From Gnetum montanum (taxonomy: Eukaryota > Streptophyta > Gnetopsida > Gnetales > Gnetaceae), in NCBI GenBank assembly GCA_015680685.1, contig MNCI01018957.1:311924-375923 (forward strand): a stretch of 64,000 nucleotides of DNA, written 5' to 3'. Shown here piece by piece: positions 23,296 to 35,607 of this stretch; the stretch's first letter is position 1; each line of letters begins with the position of its first letter. Below the pieces are notes generated by a model. The model searched no databases. It had not been told where the DNA came from and worked only from the letters and a program-made list of their open reading frames with translations. The position numbers and the translations under genes were made by a program.

Positions 23296-24111
23296 TGATG
23301 AGTGGCGAGGGTATCCCAACACTCAACCATACGAATATGAGCGTTACACACGCGATTCAATCGAATTTCACAGACTAAGTACCTACACGCCTCATGGAAC
23401 ACTTAAGGTTAATTATTCGTTGTCTTCCTAGACTTACTTGTAGTTATCACGGTGTATGGTTAAGTAAGTTCGAGGTATATGATTTTTATGTCTTTTTATG
23501 TTTTATCTCCTATGCTAATGAGGTGAAGGGTGAAGAGACTAATTGACTAACTTTAACTAACTAACTAAGCATTAATTAACATAGCATCAGCATCCGTTCC
23601 CACTTACCATTCACACCTTGAACCAATGCAACCTTGGTTACCAAACACTAATTGTTACTAGGATCACCAAGCGTAACGCACATGCTCGAAGCGATTGTAC
23701 TGAGGCACTTAACTAGGAGAGAAGGGTTGAGAGAGATTTAATAACTAATAAATAATTTAAATGATAAAAAATAAATAACAATAAATAAAAGTCCTATTTA
23801 GCCTATTCCATGCACTACAAGGTTTATCCAAGAAGTTCGTCTTTATTGCCGTACACAAACTTGTGTTCAAGTACAATATTTGCTCGAATAAAGATCCGTT
23901 TACTTTGGAGTTCCTACTGTAGGCACATGGGAAAATATTCTATCTTTGGAGAGGGAAAATTGCCAGAGTTTCGCTATGGTCTAGGCCTAGAATGAGAAAC
24001 AAGGGAGTGCCGCCTCTTATTTATAGACTTGGCAGTGCACTACGATATCGCATACACGATATCGTGGGGGACGACGTGATATCGCGGCCCATGCGATATC
24101 GCGTCCCATGA
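23296..24111 (-). repeat. E4 3' LTR (816 bp)
   Basis: It starts TGATGAGTGGCG; the outer right terminus reads CATGA instead of CATCA. The minus-strand TATA box is tatttata at 24018-24025. Beyond it, the U3 is packed with gatatc palindromes (24040-24105). It differs from its partner LTR mainly by transitions. Confidence 0.85.
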
Positions 24112-24122
24112 TACCCCCATGA
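24112..24122 (-). other. Polypurine tract of E4
   Basis: The minus-strand reading TCATGGGGGTA abuts the 3' LTR, as in E5 and E6. Confidence 0.7.
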
Positions 24123-26091
24123 CTGAATAAAAACTTACCCTCGAGTTGCTTACAATAATATTGGGAAGGTATGGGATTAGTGACTAAAAATGGAACTAAT
24201 GGGATGACATGTGAACGGATCATTATTACAAGACATGAAAAAACTGGTGTTCATGACAACAAGAGTGAACACCTTATACATTTGACATCAGGCCTTATTT
24301 GGTAGCTAAGAGAGAAGAGAGGAGAAAATAAGTTTGTTGTTGTCCATGCCAAGATTGCAGCTTTCGTTGTCCATCCGTAAGCGCGCCATCGATCCTGCTC
24401 CTTGCATAGCTGCTTCAACACCGATCCATTCCAAGTGGTCCTTCTAGATCCAATCCGTTGTTGTATGATTGCCATCTGCACACACAACATAGTGTTATAT
24501 TAGTAAGGGTAAATGAATCATAATGTAATTGTTACCTTGCTTCAATGTAAGTCCATTGGCTGAGTTGTGGTATGGTTGGTTATAGATCTAGAGATATAAT
24601 ATTGGTGACTTTTGAAGGTGTAGGGGTTAGGAGAAAATTGAAAAAATTGGGCCCTGTACCCCCATGACTAATTGCGAACCTTCGGTAGTGAGAGAATGGA
24701 AAAAGAAAAGGAACAAGAAAGATGGATAAAAAGAGACAACGGTAACATTGATAAAGTAGATGTCAAGATGGAAATGAATAAAATAAAATGGATTGCAAAA
24801 ATGTTAGGGGAAAGAAGTTAACTGGTGCACCAAATAGGAATGTCAGTGGATCCTTCCCAAAGCAAGCTCATGCCCTTAATACCTTGAAAAACCCACATTC
24901 AAAGAGTCCGTAGGCTTTGGGAATGTCAATTGGAACAAGAGTTAAAGTCTTAACGACAAGAATTTACCAAAAAAAAACAATGCATCCACCAAGATATACA
25001 CTAATGATACAACCGAAAATGAGGTGAATCATGGAGGAAGAATGATGGAAAGAAGAGAATGGGATGGAATCTCAAGAACAAGGTGGCATACAGCCCCTTG
25101 TGTGTTGCATGGTTAATGTGACTTAGTTGATCCCATTCCAAATCTAGCTTCAAATAAACCACATCTAGTGACTTCGCATCAATGCATTTGGCCAATCCAT
25201 CCACTTGAATAACAAGAATGCCTTCACCCAAGAGCCACTACCATTCCGACCAAATGAAGGAGGAGAGAATGGGAAGCGAGAAGGGCCTTAGTCAGAGGGA
25301 ACATGTTTATTTTAGTTCCATAACCAATGCTTGTAGCCCAAATGATGATTTCATCTAATGGGTGTGCTTTGAATTCTCACTATTTTTTTTTGTTGTTTTA
25401 TGTGTTTATGCATGAGAACCACACCATGCAAAGACTTCTTATTTTTATTTACTTAGCTTCTTGATAATTGAGTGACATTGGAATGGTAAGAAAACTCAAG
25501 AAGAAAACATCCAAGCACCCAAGAGAATGGCCAACACAAATGCATCAAGTTCCCTTGAAGTCATACCCTTTTTGATCCTTGAGTCCTTCCTTAGTTTGAG
25601 AAATCCCTAGTCACTAATTCGTTAGAGTTCTTATTTAAAAGGGACTATACATTTCCAAGCCAAGAGATACCATAGAAATCTATGGATGAATGGATGAAGT
25701 GGACTCATTGCCTATCATATCAAAAGAACCATACTATAGTATCAACATCGTAACTTAAAGGTAAAAACCAAACATTAGCAATCAATAGAAAAATAGTTCA
25801 TACCATCATGAAGAACACTTATTAAATGACAAACTTGACAAGATGGATAACACACACACACACTCACACAAAGAAATGAAAAAGTGTAACGATGTTGTAA
25901 AAAAAATAATAATAAAAGTTAAAGAAATTTGTAAAACAAAAATGTTTAAAACAAGAACGTGTAAAACAAGAACGTGTAAAACAAAAATGTGTAAAACAAA
26001 AACTTAAAAGAACTGAGGGCCTCCAATGATTAGCATAGGTGGCCATATCCCCCATGACTGAATGGAAAGGGAGAGATCCGAAATAATGAGC
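24123..26091 (-). other. E4 3' region between the pol deletion and the LTR
   Basis: This is homologous to the post-integrase region of E5 (38463-40413) and E6. It includes a small frame starting ATGGCAATC at 24475, directly after an intron-acceptor-like TGTGTGCAG and ending at 24251. In E3 the corresponding AG|ATGGCA begins the long 3' ORF, so this looks like its vestige. The remainder is non-coding. Confidence 0.55.
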
Positions 26092-27400
26092 ACCTATTTG
26101 AATTTCTTAGGAGTGTCCAACTTCTCCTGATTGATGTTCTTAGATTAAGGGGTGGAAGTTGGCGACATTCATATTCCAATGTGTCTATGCCTTTGTTACG
26201 AGCATGGGTTGTTTCCTCGGTTTGTTCCATGCATGTTGATTGGTTGTTCTTTCGATTAGCTATCAACCACGGGATGTCCACTACTTGTGTGGTTGCTAAA
26301 TACAGGCACCTTTGTATTTGTGTTTCTAGGAGACACCAGTTACATGGAAGAGATGCTGAGCATTCCTCCATGTCATCACCCTCTGAGTCACTGTATGTGA
26401 TGCATGGAACTTTCTTCTCGATCTTTCCATAAGTATTTACCTTAGATATCTCCAAGGAAAGATTGTGGATCCCTAGGTACACATCTATTATACTTAGCCA
26501 TGGCCTTCCCATTATAATTGGGAAGCCCCCGTTGTTACTGTTGACTTCTATCACCAAGAAATCGGCTGGTTATGAACAACCACACACAGAAGTAACTATG
26601 TACTCCACGAATCCCAAGGGAATGGTGATGGAATGGTCAGCCAGCTCTAGTTTAATATTGCTCTTCTTAAGTTGGGGCAGGTTCCAGGCTTGATACATTT
26701 CTCGTGAGATTAAGTTGACTCCAAAACCCGAGTCAAGAAGAGCCTTATGAGGTTCATTCCAAGCAACTTGTAGATAGACTAAGGGACTTCCAAGATCAGA
26801 GAGTTTCCTGGGAAGGTGGCCTACCTTGATCTAGTCGGTAACGGTATGCATTAACATAACCATATGCATTAAGCCCTGTTGTTGGACTGAAGGGAGCCCC
26901 GAAGCCTTGTATCTTGGAGGAGTATGCACAGACTCAACTGCTTGTTGTTGTGAGAGCTTGTCTAGGCTTTTGGTTCTAAAAAAAGGTCTTCTCTTCTTGT
27001 GGTTGTTAGAACTAGCAGTAGGTTGAATGTTTACAGCTCTCGTAGCATTATGTTGCTACGGTTGAGTGGGGAGTTCCCCTTGCAATGCTGGAGTAGGTGG
27101 TATGGGAACTACTGGTGGAAGAGTGGCGGATGGATTCGGAGGATTGTACATGTGTGGAGTGTCTCTCGTAGGAGAAGGATTCCTTCTAAAATACTCTCAA
27201 ACTTGGTAGTGACGTTGGGGAGTTGTGTGACCCATAGAGTCACTTGGAGAAACCGGTTGCTGCACGTAATAGCCATAAGGATTTGGTTGCCGGCAAGGGT
27301 ATTGTTGCCTTGGTAGTGGCATCCCCCATGACTGTGGGTGTTGTCACTACTGATGTTGCCTGATGGGTTGTGGTGGAGTTCCACTTGGATAGTATGTTAA
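26092..27400 (-). pseudogene. E4 gag C-terminal linker and protease, truncated at the shared deletion
   Basis: Reading from 27400 downward there is a Gln/Pro/Tyr-rich linker. The retropepsin-like region follows, with K-A-L-L-D-S-G at about 26750 (Asp-Ser-Gly present) and F-P-I-I-M-G-R-P-W-L at about 26520. One uninterrupted frame covers 26557-26092. It ends P-x-K-F-K, the last block before RT in E5, and then runs directly into post-integrase sequence at about 26092. Protease would mature Gag. Some stops occur upstream of 26560. Confidence 0.7.
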
Positions 27401-29389
27401 TGGTTGGTGGAACTATCTTGGGTTACCTTGGGGATAAGGTAACCTTCGGGGTGCTTGCTGTTTGTTAAGTCTCGGGTTAAGTGCATACACCCCAGACTCT
27501 TGTAGATGTGAGATGATTGGACAACATCCCTTAGGATGGTCATATTGGAAAATCTCACATCCATCATCATTTTCTGTGTCTGAGTCCACAACCTCATTGG
27601 AGATAGTAATTTTCCCCTTACCTTTGTCATGTGCATGGCCTGAATCTCTCCACTTTTTCTTATTGGAGTCACTACCTCGTTCCTCCTTAGACTCTTCTAC
27701 AATTTTTAGGATGGTTTCAACTCTAGAGTCTAAGGAATCCCACAATTGATCCACCTTAGCTAATACTTCTGTTGTTAGCTTTTGAATCAGCAAGGTTTTT
27801 CTGTTCACCAACTCTTCGAGTGATGACTCATCCTCTTCATTGCAAAATTTCACTCCCTTCTTTTGAAGGGAAGGATCACAATTATATTCTCCTGCGCTCT
27901 CTCTTTTTTGTAGCTCCCCTTCTTCTTTGGCTACTTGCTTCAACAAGCAATGAATTTCATGGGATCTAAGATTGGATAATCTCCCTTGGGCATAAGTCCC
28001 AGGGATTCTCCTAGTTTCATACCTTAGCCCATCTATGAGATGGCGAAGTTGATCCTGTTGTGCATAGCCATGGCCCAGGCAATGATGTAGCAATGCATAG
28101 TATCGACCCATGGCAGCATCCAAGGGTTCATGATTACCCTATTTCCATCCTTGGATTTTTTTACAAACATTAGACACTCTGGAGTACGTTTGGTATTTAT
28201 CATTGAACAACTCTAACATCATACTCCATCTCCTAATGGTTTTCGACTCTAAGGATCTGTACCAACTCTCTGCTTCCTTGATGAGTGTCCTAGGGAATAA
28301 CTTTAGTTTCTGCCACTTATTTTCTATATTCTGCTAGGCACAGGCATCATGGAATGCTTGTAAATGATTTTGCAGATCAGCATTATATCCCCCTTCGAAG
28401 CATGGGATATTATTCATATCTAATCTTTTGATCTGACTATCCTTTTGATTCCTTGTGGGTATCCTAACTGCCTCTGTTATATTGAGCATACTTCAGGTTG
28501 CAAATAGGGGCTTTTCATGATCATCTCTTTCATGACATCCATGATGTCTACGTTGTTCCCTACTTTCCCTTTGTTCATGCCTTGATTCTCTGGAGTGCCC
28601 TCGTCCTTTCTCTCGACTTTCTCGTTGAGGTCTCTAGTTTTGCCTACCCTTATCCTCACCGTTATGCTCTTTGTGGCTGCACCCAGATGTGGAAGGAGAG
28701 GATTAATGGTGTGATGAAGGGGAAGAAGAAGGAGAACCATCGATATGACGATGTTTCTTACTTTCTCTTCAACTGCTACGGCCTCGATCGTGATGACGAT
28801 CCAAGTGCCCGTCCTTGTCGTGTGTTGTTGTTCCCTCAGTGAACAGTTGGCTTTCACGGGGGTCAGAACTAGGGTTATGTATCATGGAGCATAGGTTCTA
28901 ATACCCCACCTCCTCACCATCATTAGAAGGGGGAACATCATTCAATAGAGAACCCATTATAATGGGTTCACCATCTCCGATTTCACTTAGGACGTGCAGG
29001 ACCCCTTTGCCCTTCAACAGTGTATGGTGGCTCTCCTGCTGCAAGTCCCTTAAACATTGTGCTTTTGTGGGATGGTAATCCCTTGTGTCAAAATTGCCTA
29101 CAATGTATTCAACATATAGCTATGTCATGCCAATCTGTGCTAAAGCACGGAGGAGCATGTTGGGGACTACATGATCTGGAGGTAACACTATGTTACCTTG
29201 CAAATCGCCCCAACGCAGCTGTTCATCCTGATGGAGGATAAAAGTGAAATTAGGTATATACTCATCGGGATGAGTATATACCACTCGGTATTGTTGAGGA
29301 ACTGGCAGATTTTGGATATGTGTTTTAGACTGCCGACTGTTTCTAGTATGATCCCTAGGTGGTGAAATGCTCATATGAGAAGAAGACAT
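27401..29389 (-). pseudogene. gag: gag of E4, mostly readable
   Basis: It starts at ATG 29389 (Met-Ser-Ser-Ser-His). The first 89 codons are open and contain N-F-T-F-I-L-H-Q-D-E-Q. A His/Arg/Ser-rich segment (about 28840-28560) follows in shifted frames, then the capsid-like domain (about 28440-28150). The longest clean stretch is 28123-27413 (236 codons). It holds the capsid end, a Lys/Glu-rich coiled-coil-like region and the zinc-knuckle relative D-H-P-K-G-C-C-P, preceded by C-E-I-F where the second Cys is lost. This is the best preserved gag here, consistent with selection for gag in a gag-only lineage, although it is now broken. Confidence 0.75.
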
Positions 29390-29511
29390 CTTAGTTTATC
29401 TCAGTGTGCTATTAACCATTATATAATTTTTTGTTTAATTAATCCTAAGGTTCGTTTAAGCTCCCAATGATGTGGATAATCTTCTATGTCCTACTTAGCG
29501 CACAAACACTT

Positions 29512-29531
29512 AGTCCCGGCAATGGTGCCAA
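29512..29531 (-). other. Primer-binding site of E4 (best preserved)
   Basis: The minus-strand reading TGGCACCATTGCCGGGA, one base inside the LTR, fits the tRNA-Asp complement TGGCGCCGTTGCCGGGG with only three mismatches. Confidence 0.8.
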
Positions 29532-30338
29532 TGATGAGTGGCAAGGGTATCCCAACACTCAACCATATGAATATGAGCGTTACATGCGCGATCCGGTCAA
29601 ATTCCATAGACTAAGTGCCTACACGCCTCATGGAACACTTAAGGTTAATCATTTGTTGTCTTCCCATATTTACTTGTAGTTGTCACGGTGTATGGTTAAG
29701 TAAGTCCAAGGTATATGATTTTTATGTCTTTTTATGTTTTATCTCCTATGCTAATGAGGTGAAGGGTGAAGATACTAATTGACTAACTTTAACTAACTAA
29801 CTAAGCATTAATTAACCTAGCATTAGCATCCATTCCCACTTACCATTCACACCCTAAACCAATGCAACCTTGGTTACCAAATGCTAATTATTACCGGGAT
29901 CACCAAGTGTAACGCACGTGCTCGAAGCGGTCATACTGAGGCACTTAACTAGGAGAGAAGGGTTGAGAGAGATTTAATAACTAATAAAGCATTAAAATGA
30001 TAAACAATAAATAACAATAAATAAGAGTCCTATTTATCCTATTCCATGCACTACAAGGTTTATCCAAGAAGTTTGTCTTTATTGCCATACACAAACTTGT
30101 GTTTAGGTACAATATTTGCTTGAATAAAGATCTTTTCACTTTGGAGTTCCTACTGCAGGCACATGGGAAAATATTCTATCTCTGGGGAGGGAAAACTACC
30201 AGATTTTTGCTACAGTCTAGGCCTAGAATGAGAAACAATGGAGTGCCACCTCTTATTTATAAACTTGTCGGTGCACCGCGATATCGCGATATTGTGTGGG
30301 ATGCGATATCGTGGCCCATGCGATATCACATCCCATCA
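29532..30338 (-). repeat. E4 5' LTR (807 bp)
   Basis: It starts TGATGAGTGGCA and ends CCCATCA. The minus-strand TATA box is tatttata at 30254-30261. The U3 beyond it carries gcgatatcgcgatattg palindromic words (30280-30330). It is flanked by CTAAT. Confidence 0.85.
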
Positions 30339-30829
30339 CTAATTAAGTAATTAAGTGAGATAAGTTAAATAGTGATTAGGAAAACACATAAGTACAACCA
30401 CTTCAAGCATGCGTATGAAATTTGGTAATCCTAGCAGTGCTTAATGCTTGGTAACCTAGCAATGTTATATGTGTTCAGGATGTGTACGACAAGTGAAACT
30501 GGATACTTATGTTAGGACTAGTTAAAAAATAGTTAGCTAATTAGATTAAAGTAGGCATTAAATCACTTTATTATTTATCCTATTTATTTCAAGTGCCAAA
30601 ACCATAAAATAGAAAATGATAAAAATCATGTGCCTCAATTACACTTAAACCATACCCTTGAGCTTCATAAGTGTAGTTGGGAAGACAATGAACATTCTCA
30701 CTACCCAATTTACTTCCTAGAGAACTAATGCATCGGACAACTATAAATTCTATGGAATTCAATTGGATCATGCATGAATGCTTTGTTATTCATATGGTTG
30801 AGTGCAGGGGTACCTTTAACAGCTCATCA
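30339..30829 (+). repeat. Solo LTR S1, right part
   Basis: It begins with the duplicated CTAAT and continues the R/U5 interrupted at 23295. The words ggtaatcctagcagtg and gttaggactagtt are shared with E3 and E5 LTRs. It ends AGCTCATCA. No PBS or gag follows, so this is a solo LTR rather than an element end. Confidence 0.75.
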
Positions 30830-31179
30830 ACTAGTTTCAATTTAGTTTTCACAAGCTTGAGATTTAGAAATGTAGAGGTAAATTAATATTTCAATGTAGA
30901 GGAAGGAGCTAGATCTTAAGTTTGCAATATGAGTGAGGGGGTGCAAGATGTTATCAATTGGGTGGGTGGATGTCAAGTCTAAATCTAGGTTAATGTGGGA
31001 TGAAGATTTATCGGAAAGTTCACATTGGCAATAGGTTTAGGAATATTGGCTTCTAAAAAAAGTGTCATGTCTAGAAGGGAAGGCACTATAGTTAATAGGG
31101 TGAGCTAGTCTAAACTTTGACAAAACATGAATTCACATACTGCCTTTCTACTAACTCCTATGATTGTGAGAAGTCACTA
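30830..31179. other. Unassigned stretch
   Basis: No long frame or repeat was recognised. It may be the 3' end of the adjoining LINE remnant. Confidence 0.3.
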
Positions 31180-32160
31180 TGCTTATATGATCCTTTTTTG
31201 AAGGGAGCACTAATTCTATTAAAAAAAAAGCTCATGAAATCATAGGAATCTACACCACTTTTCCTCAAACTCCCACTCTAAACTCTTCATTCTACCAAAT
31301 GCACAAAGCCATAGCAAGTAAAGAATTGGTCTCATCCTTATGCTTTGAATAATACCGAATCCTACAAATGGTGGATCCCCTCATAATTAGAAGGTTTTTG
31401 TAGCATCGCAATGTAGTTGATCTATGCTTGATAGTTACCCTTGGCAACACAAATCCATTCATTGGTGAAAGTCAAGATTTTATGCATGAGAAAAGTGAGG
31501 TTATTGGGCACTGTAGCATTGAACAAAACCCTATTTCTTTGTTTTCATAGCACCAAAAAAAAGGGTGACCTACATGGAATCCACATGTGAGCCTCCTCTA
31601 AGAATTGGCCATGCATAATATATTATTATAGACACTTATTATTTTGAAAGGGATTCCATACTTCAAGTTCTTCTCAAAGCTTTACATGCAAAAGGGAAAT
31701 AAAAAAAATTGCATGATTATTTCATCCTCATTCTAGACAACACACACCTACTTGGCCCTTGGAAAGCTCAATGTTTCAAAGAGTCCCAAGTGAGAAAATA
31801 TCTTTGAGAAAGGATCCAAAGAAACACTTTAATCTTAGGAATCATTAATATACCCCAAATTTTCCTCCCATAAAGGATTAGATTAACTAAGATAATGTTC
31901 TTCCATACATATTTTGGAAATTTTCCTTTTTTGAGTAAGGGGTGGATGCCCATATTGTGTTTCTATGTCATAGTGATGTCTTCGTCATGTTTCCATAATT
32001 GGAAAATCTTCTCGAATTCTTTGTTTAGATCAAAAGGCTAATCGATTATTCCAACCACTTCAACTCGTAAGCGCCACCTTCAAAAATCATTGAGGTTAGG
32101 GCCATGGTGTTGTGCCAACCACTTAGTTACATGTAGCCATAGTGTGGCTGATGTGGCATT
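31180..32160 (-). pseudogene. LINE (non-LTR retrotransposon) ORF2 3'-end fragment
   Basis: The minus frame 31953-31768 reads F-P-K-Y-V-W-K-N, then P-K-I-K-V-F-L-W-I-L-S-Q-R, then L-T-W-D-S-L. The following codons give Q-G-P-S-R-C-V-L and, in a shifted frame, further matches. This is the zinc-binding C-terminal region (zf-RVT) of plant LINE reverse transcriptase proteins, where the usual order is P-x-K-V-x-F-x-W, then L-x-T-x-D-x-L, then C-x-x-C. It is broken by stops and shifts, and no RT core is visible. It ends where the E5 leader begins. Confidence 0.6.
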
Positions 32161-32286
32161 CATTTTTTTGCCATTGTGCCATTTGTCCACTAAGTAGAAC
32201 CTAGGAAATCATTTACATCATTGGAATGAATCTTTAGGGTTGATTAAGAAAAAGATAATAGTACACTGCACACTGAATAAGACAAA

Positions 32287-34740
32287 ATATCTTCTTCTTC
32301 GCACAAAAGCACTTCACTACCTAAGACTAACACAGGAAGCAATCGACGACAAGATACACATGATGTTGATCCACCAATTCCTCAATAGTTTCATGTGGTA
32401 TATGTTCATCCTGATGAATATGTACCCGGTTTCACCTTTATTCTCCACCAAGATGAATAGCTACATTAGTGTGACTTGGAAGGTAACATAGTGTTACCTC
32501 CCAACCGTTTAGTCCCAAGTATGCTTCTTCGTGCTCTCACACAAATAGGCATGCAACATTTACACGTTGAGTACATTGCGTAGGACTATGATTTGAGAGA
32601 CTACCGTCCCATAGAAGTGCAACATCAAAAGGATTTTCAGCAGGAGAGACACCATAAGTCCTTGAAGGAAAAATGGTCTAAGGATGCCCCCCATGTTTTA
32701 AGAGAAATTGAGAGAGATGAACCTACCTTAGGTAGTCACCCACATAACAATGTTCCTCCCCTTGACTTTGGCCAAGGGGTTGTGCATTAGAACCTTCATT
32801 CCAGCATTCACAACCTAGGTGCTAATACCAACGGACACAAAGTGTCTGAAAAAGGAACAAAGATCCATGACAAAGATGGGCATTCAGATCACAATCACGA
32901 TCAAGGCAGAGACCACCGAAGAGAAGGAAGTAGACACCGTCATGGGGGCGGTTCTCCTTCTTCTTCACCTTCATCATCTCCTTCACCATCTCCTTCCATG
33001 TTTGGACATAGCCATAGAGAAACAGATCATGAGGATAAGGACAAACAAAGTGGAAGTCATAGACGAGACAACCAAGATAGAGGACAAGGGCATTCTAGGG
33101 AATCATGCCATAGAAGAAGGAAGAGTAGGAAATCGTGTAGGCACCATAGATGCTATGAATAAGATGATCAAGATGAACCCCTACTCACCACACGAAGCAT
33201 GCTAGATATTAATGAGGCTGTGAGAGTTCCAACAAGGCACCAAAAAGATAGTAGGATCAAGAGGTTAGACATGAATAACATCCCACGATTTGAAAGGGGA
33301 TATAACGTTGATCCTCAAAATCACTTACAAACATTTCATGATGCATGTGCCTTGCAAAACATAGAAAATGAGTGGAAAAATATTAAGTTGTTTCCACGGA
33401 CACTAATAAAAGAAACTGAAAGCTGGTATTGGTCCTTAAAACCCAAATCCATTTGTAGGTGGAGTACGTTGTTAGAATTTTTCAATGATAAGTACCAAAT
33501 GTACTCCCTGGTGTCCAACTTGCGAAAGCAAATCCAGGGATGGAAACAAGGAGGTCATGAACCCTTGGATGATACCATGGGCCACTATTATGCACTTTTA
33601 CATTGTTGTCCTGGCCATGGTTATTCATAGCAGGATCAACTACGCCACCTCATAGATGGGCTTAGGCATGGAATGAGAAGAACCCTTGGGACTTATGCCC
33701 AAGGAAGTTATCTGAGCTTAGTCCCATCAAATTCATAGGCTATTAGAGCAAGTAGCTAAGGACGAAGGTGAGCTATGAAAAAGAGAGAGTACGGAAGAAT
33801 ACAACTGAGATCCTTCCCTCCAAAAGAAGGGAGTAAGATTTTGTGAGGATGAGGAAGAGTCACCACTCGAAGAGATGGTGAATAGAAAAACCTTGCTTAT
33901 TCAGAAGTTAGCATCAAAAGTATCGACAAAGGTAGACCAAATGTGAGACTCCTTAGATAGTAGGTTTTAAATTGTTCTCAAAGTAGTAGAGGAGTCTAGG
34001 CAGTGAGGTAGTGATTGTGAAAAAAGGAAAAAGAGAGAAGCAGAAAATGTACGTAACAAGGGTAAAGGAAAAGTTGCTATTATTGAAGAAGTTGTGAACT
34101 CATATACAAACGATGATAGTGGATGTGAGATCTGTCAATATGACCATCCTAAGGGATGTTTCCCTATGATCTCACATCTGCAGGAGTCTGGGGTGTATGC
34201 ACTTAATTAACATTTAAAAAAATGGCAAACATCCTAGTGGTTACCTTATCCCCAAGGTAACCCAAGGCAGTTCCACCAACCTTTAACATATTATCCAAGT
34301 GGAACTCCACCACAACCAATTAAGCAACATCAACAATGGCAATACCCATAATCATGGGGAATGCCACCACCAAGGTAACAACATCCTTATTGGAAACCTG
34401 ACCCATATGGATATTACGTATAACATCCAATTTCTCCATGTGACTCTATTGGTCACGTTACTCCCCAACACCACTACCAAGCTTGCAAGTACTATAGGAC
34501 TCCCTCTCCTAGGGGTTACATTCCACAAGTATACCATCCTTCCAATCTAGTCACATCTCTCCCACCAATAGCTCCATTACCACCTACTTCAGCAATGCAA
34601 TGTGAACTCCTTGCTCAGCCACAGTAACACAATGCCACAAGGGCTATTAATCCACAACCCATTGTTGGTCTTGACAACTGTATGAAGAAAAGATCTTTCT
34701 TTAGAACCAATAGTCCAACCAAGCCCTTGTAATGCCAAGT
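32287..34740 (+). pseudogene. gag: gag of E5, degenerate
   Basis: The start codon is ATA at 32287 where E4 has ATG; Ser-Ser-Ser-Ser-His follows. The conserved F-T-F-I-L-H-Q-D-E block is at about 32430-32460, with stops at Gln and Trp positions. 32842-33162 is an open stretch rich in Arg, Ser and His with a long serine/proline tract. The capsid-like domain is open from 33199 to 33630 (R-F-E-R-G-Y, then W-Y-W-S-L-K-P, then F-F-N-D-K-Y, then G-H-Y-Y-A-L-L), matching the retrotransposon gag family. The zinc knuckle C-E-I-C-Q-Y-D-H-P-K-G-C is intact at about 34120-34160. A Gln/Pro/Tyr-rich linker follows. Confidence 0.8.
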
Positions 34741-35607
34741 CGCTGAGTCTTTGGATGCCTCTGTATCAACTAAAGCTTCAAAGCCTCCTTCAAACTTAAC
34801 ATTGCATTCAACACATACGGTCATGTTAACACATGTTGTTACTGATTGGATCAAGGCTGGCCACATTCCCAAGAAATTCTTTGATCTCGGGAGTCCCCTA
34901 ATATATCTGCAAATCACTAGGAATGAGCCATGCAAAGCTCTTTTGGATTTATGTTCCAGTGTCAACCTAATATCCTAAGAAACATATAAGGCTTGGAACA
35001 TGCCTCCATTAGAAAAGAGCAATGTCCATTTAGAGTTGGCTGACCAATCCATCATTGTTCCCTTGGGATTTGTGGAGGACATTGTTACCATTGTTTGTTG
35101 ATGGTCATATCCAGCTGACTTCCTAGTGATCCAAGTAAATAATAGTAAGGGGGACTTCCCAATCATAATGGGAAGGGCATGGCTAAGCACTATCAATGCA
35201 CACCTAGGTATCTGCAATATTTCCCTAGAAATATCTAAGGAAAACACTTTTGGAAAGATCGAGAAGAAAAAGGTTCCATGCATTGCATACAATGACACAG
35301 GGTGTAATTGTGTGCACAGATCATGGGTTGTGCAAAGTTTAACATTGTCTACATGCAATAAGTATGCATAAAAAATCAACATACAAAGGTTGCTATATGT
35401 AGCAGGCATAAGACAAGAAGACACCCAATGGCTAATAGCTGATCAAGAAAGTAGCTCACTTCTATGCATGGAACTAACTAAGGATTTGACTTGCGCTTAT
35501 ATAGATAGCATTGATGCATTAGAGCAAGTCCACCGCCAACTTCCTAGTTCTAACTTAGAAAACATCAACTGGGGGAAGTTGGAAATTCCCAAGAAATTTA
35601 AACAAGA
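34741..35607 (+). pseudogene. Protease region of E5
   Basis: Retropepsin-like: W-I-K-A-G, then K-A-L-L-D-L-C-S-S-V-N-L-I, with the catalytic Asp at 34946-34948 but the usual Gly of Asp-[ST]-Gly replaced by Cys. F-P-I-I-M-G-R-A-W-L lies at about 35155-35185. 35126-35371 and 35390-35755 are open. It leads into the RT linker (I-P-K-K-F-K near 35587-35604), which is the point where E4 and E6 jump to post-integrase sequence. Confidence 0.75.

Larger units (their letters stand above)
23296..30338 (-). mobile_element. E4: non-autonomous Athila-like element (gag-protease only), 7.04 kb
   Basis: The two LTRs (23296-24111, 29532-30338), PBS, gag, protease, 3' region and polypurine tract are in minus-strand order, with a perfect 5-bp duplication CTAAT. 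Compared with E5, the RT, RNase H and integrase region is missing: protease-end sequence joins post-integrase sequence near 26092. E6 has the same join. The element is nested in solo LTR S1. Confidence 0.9.
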
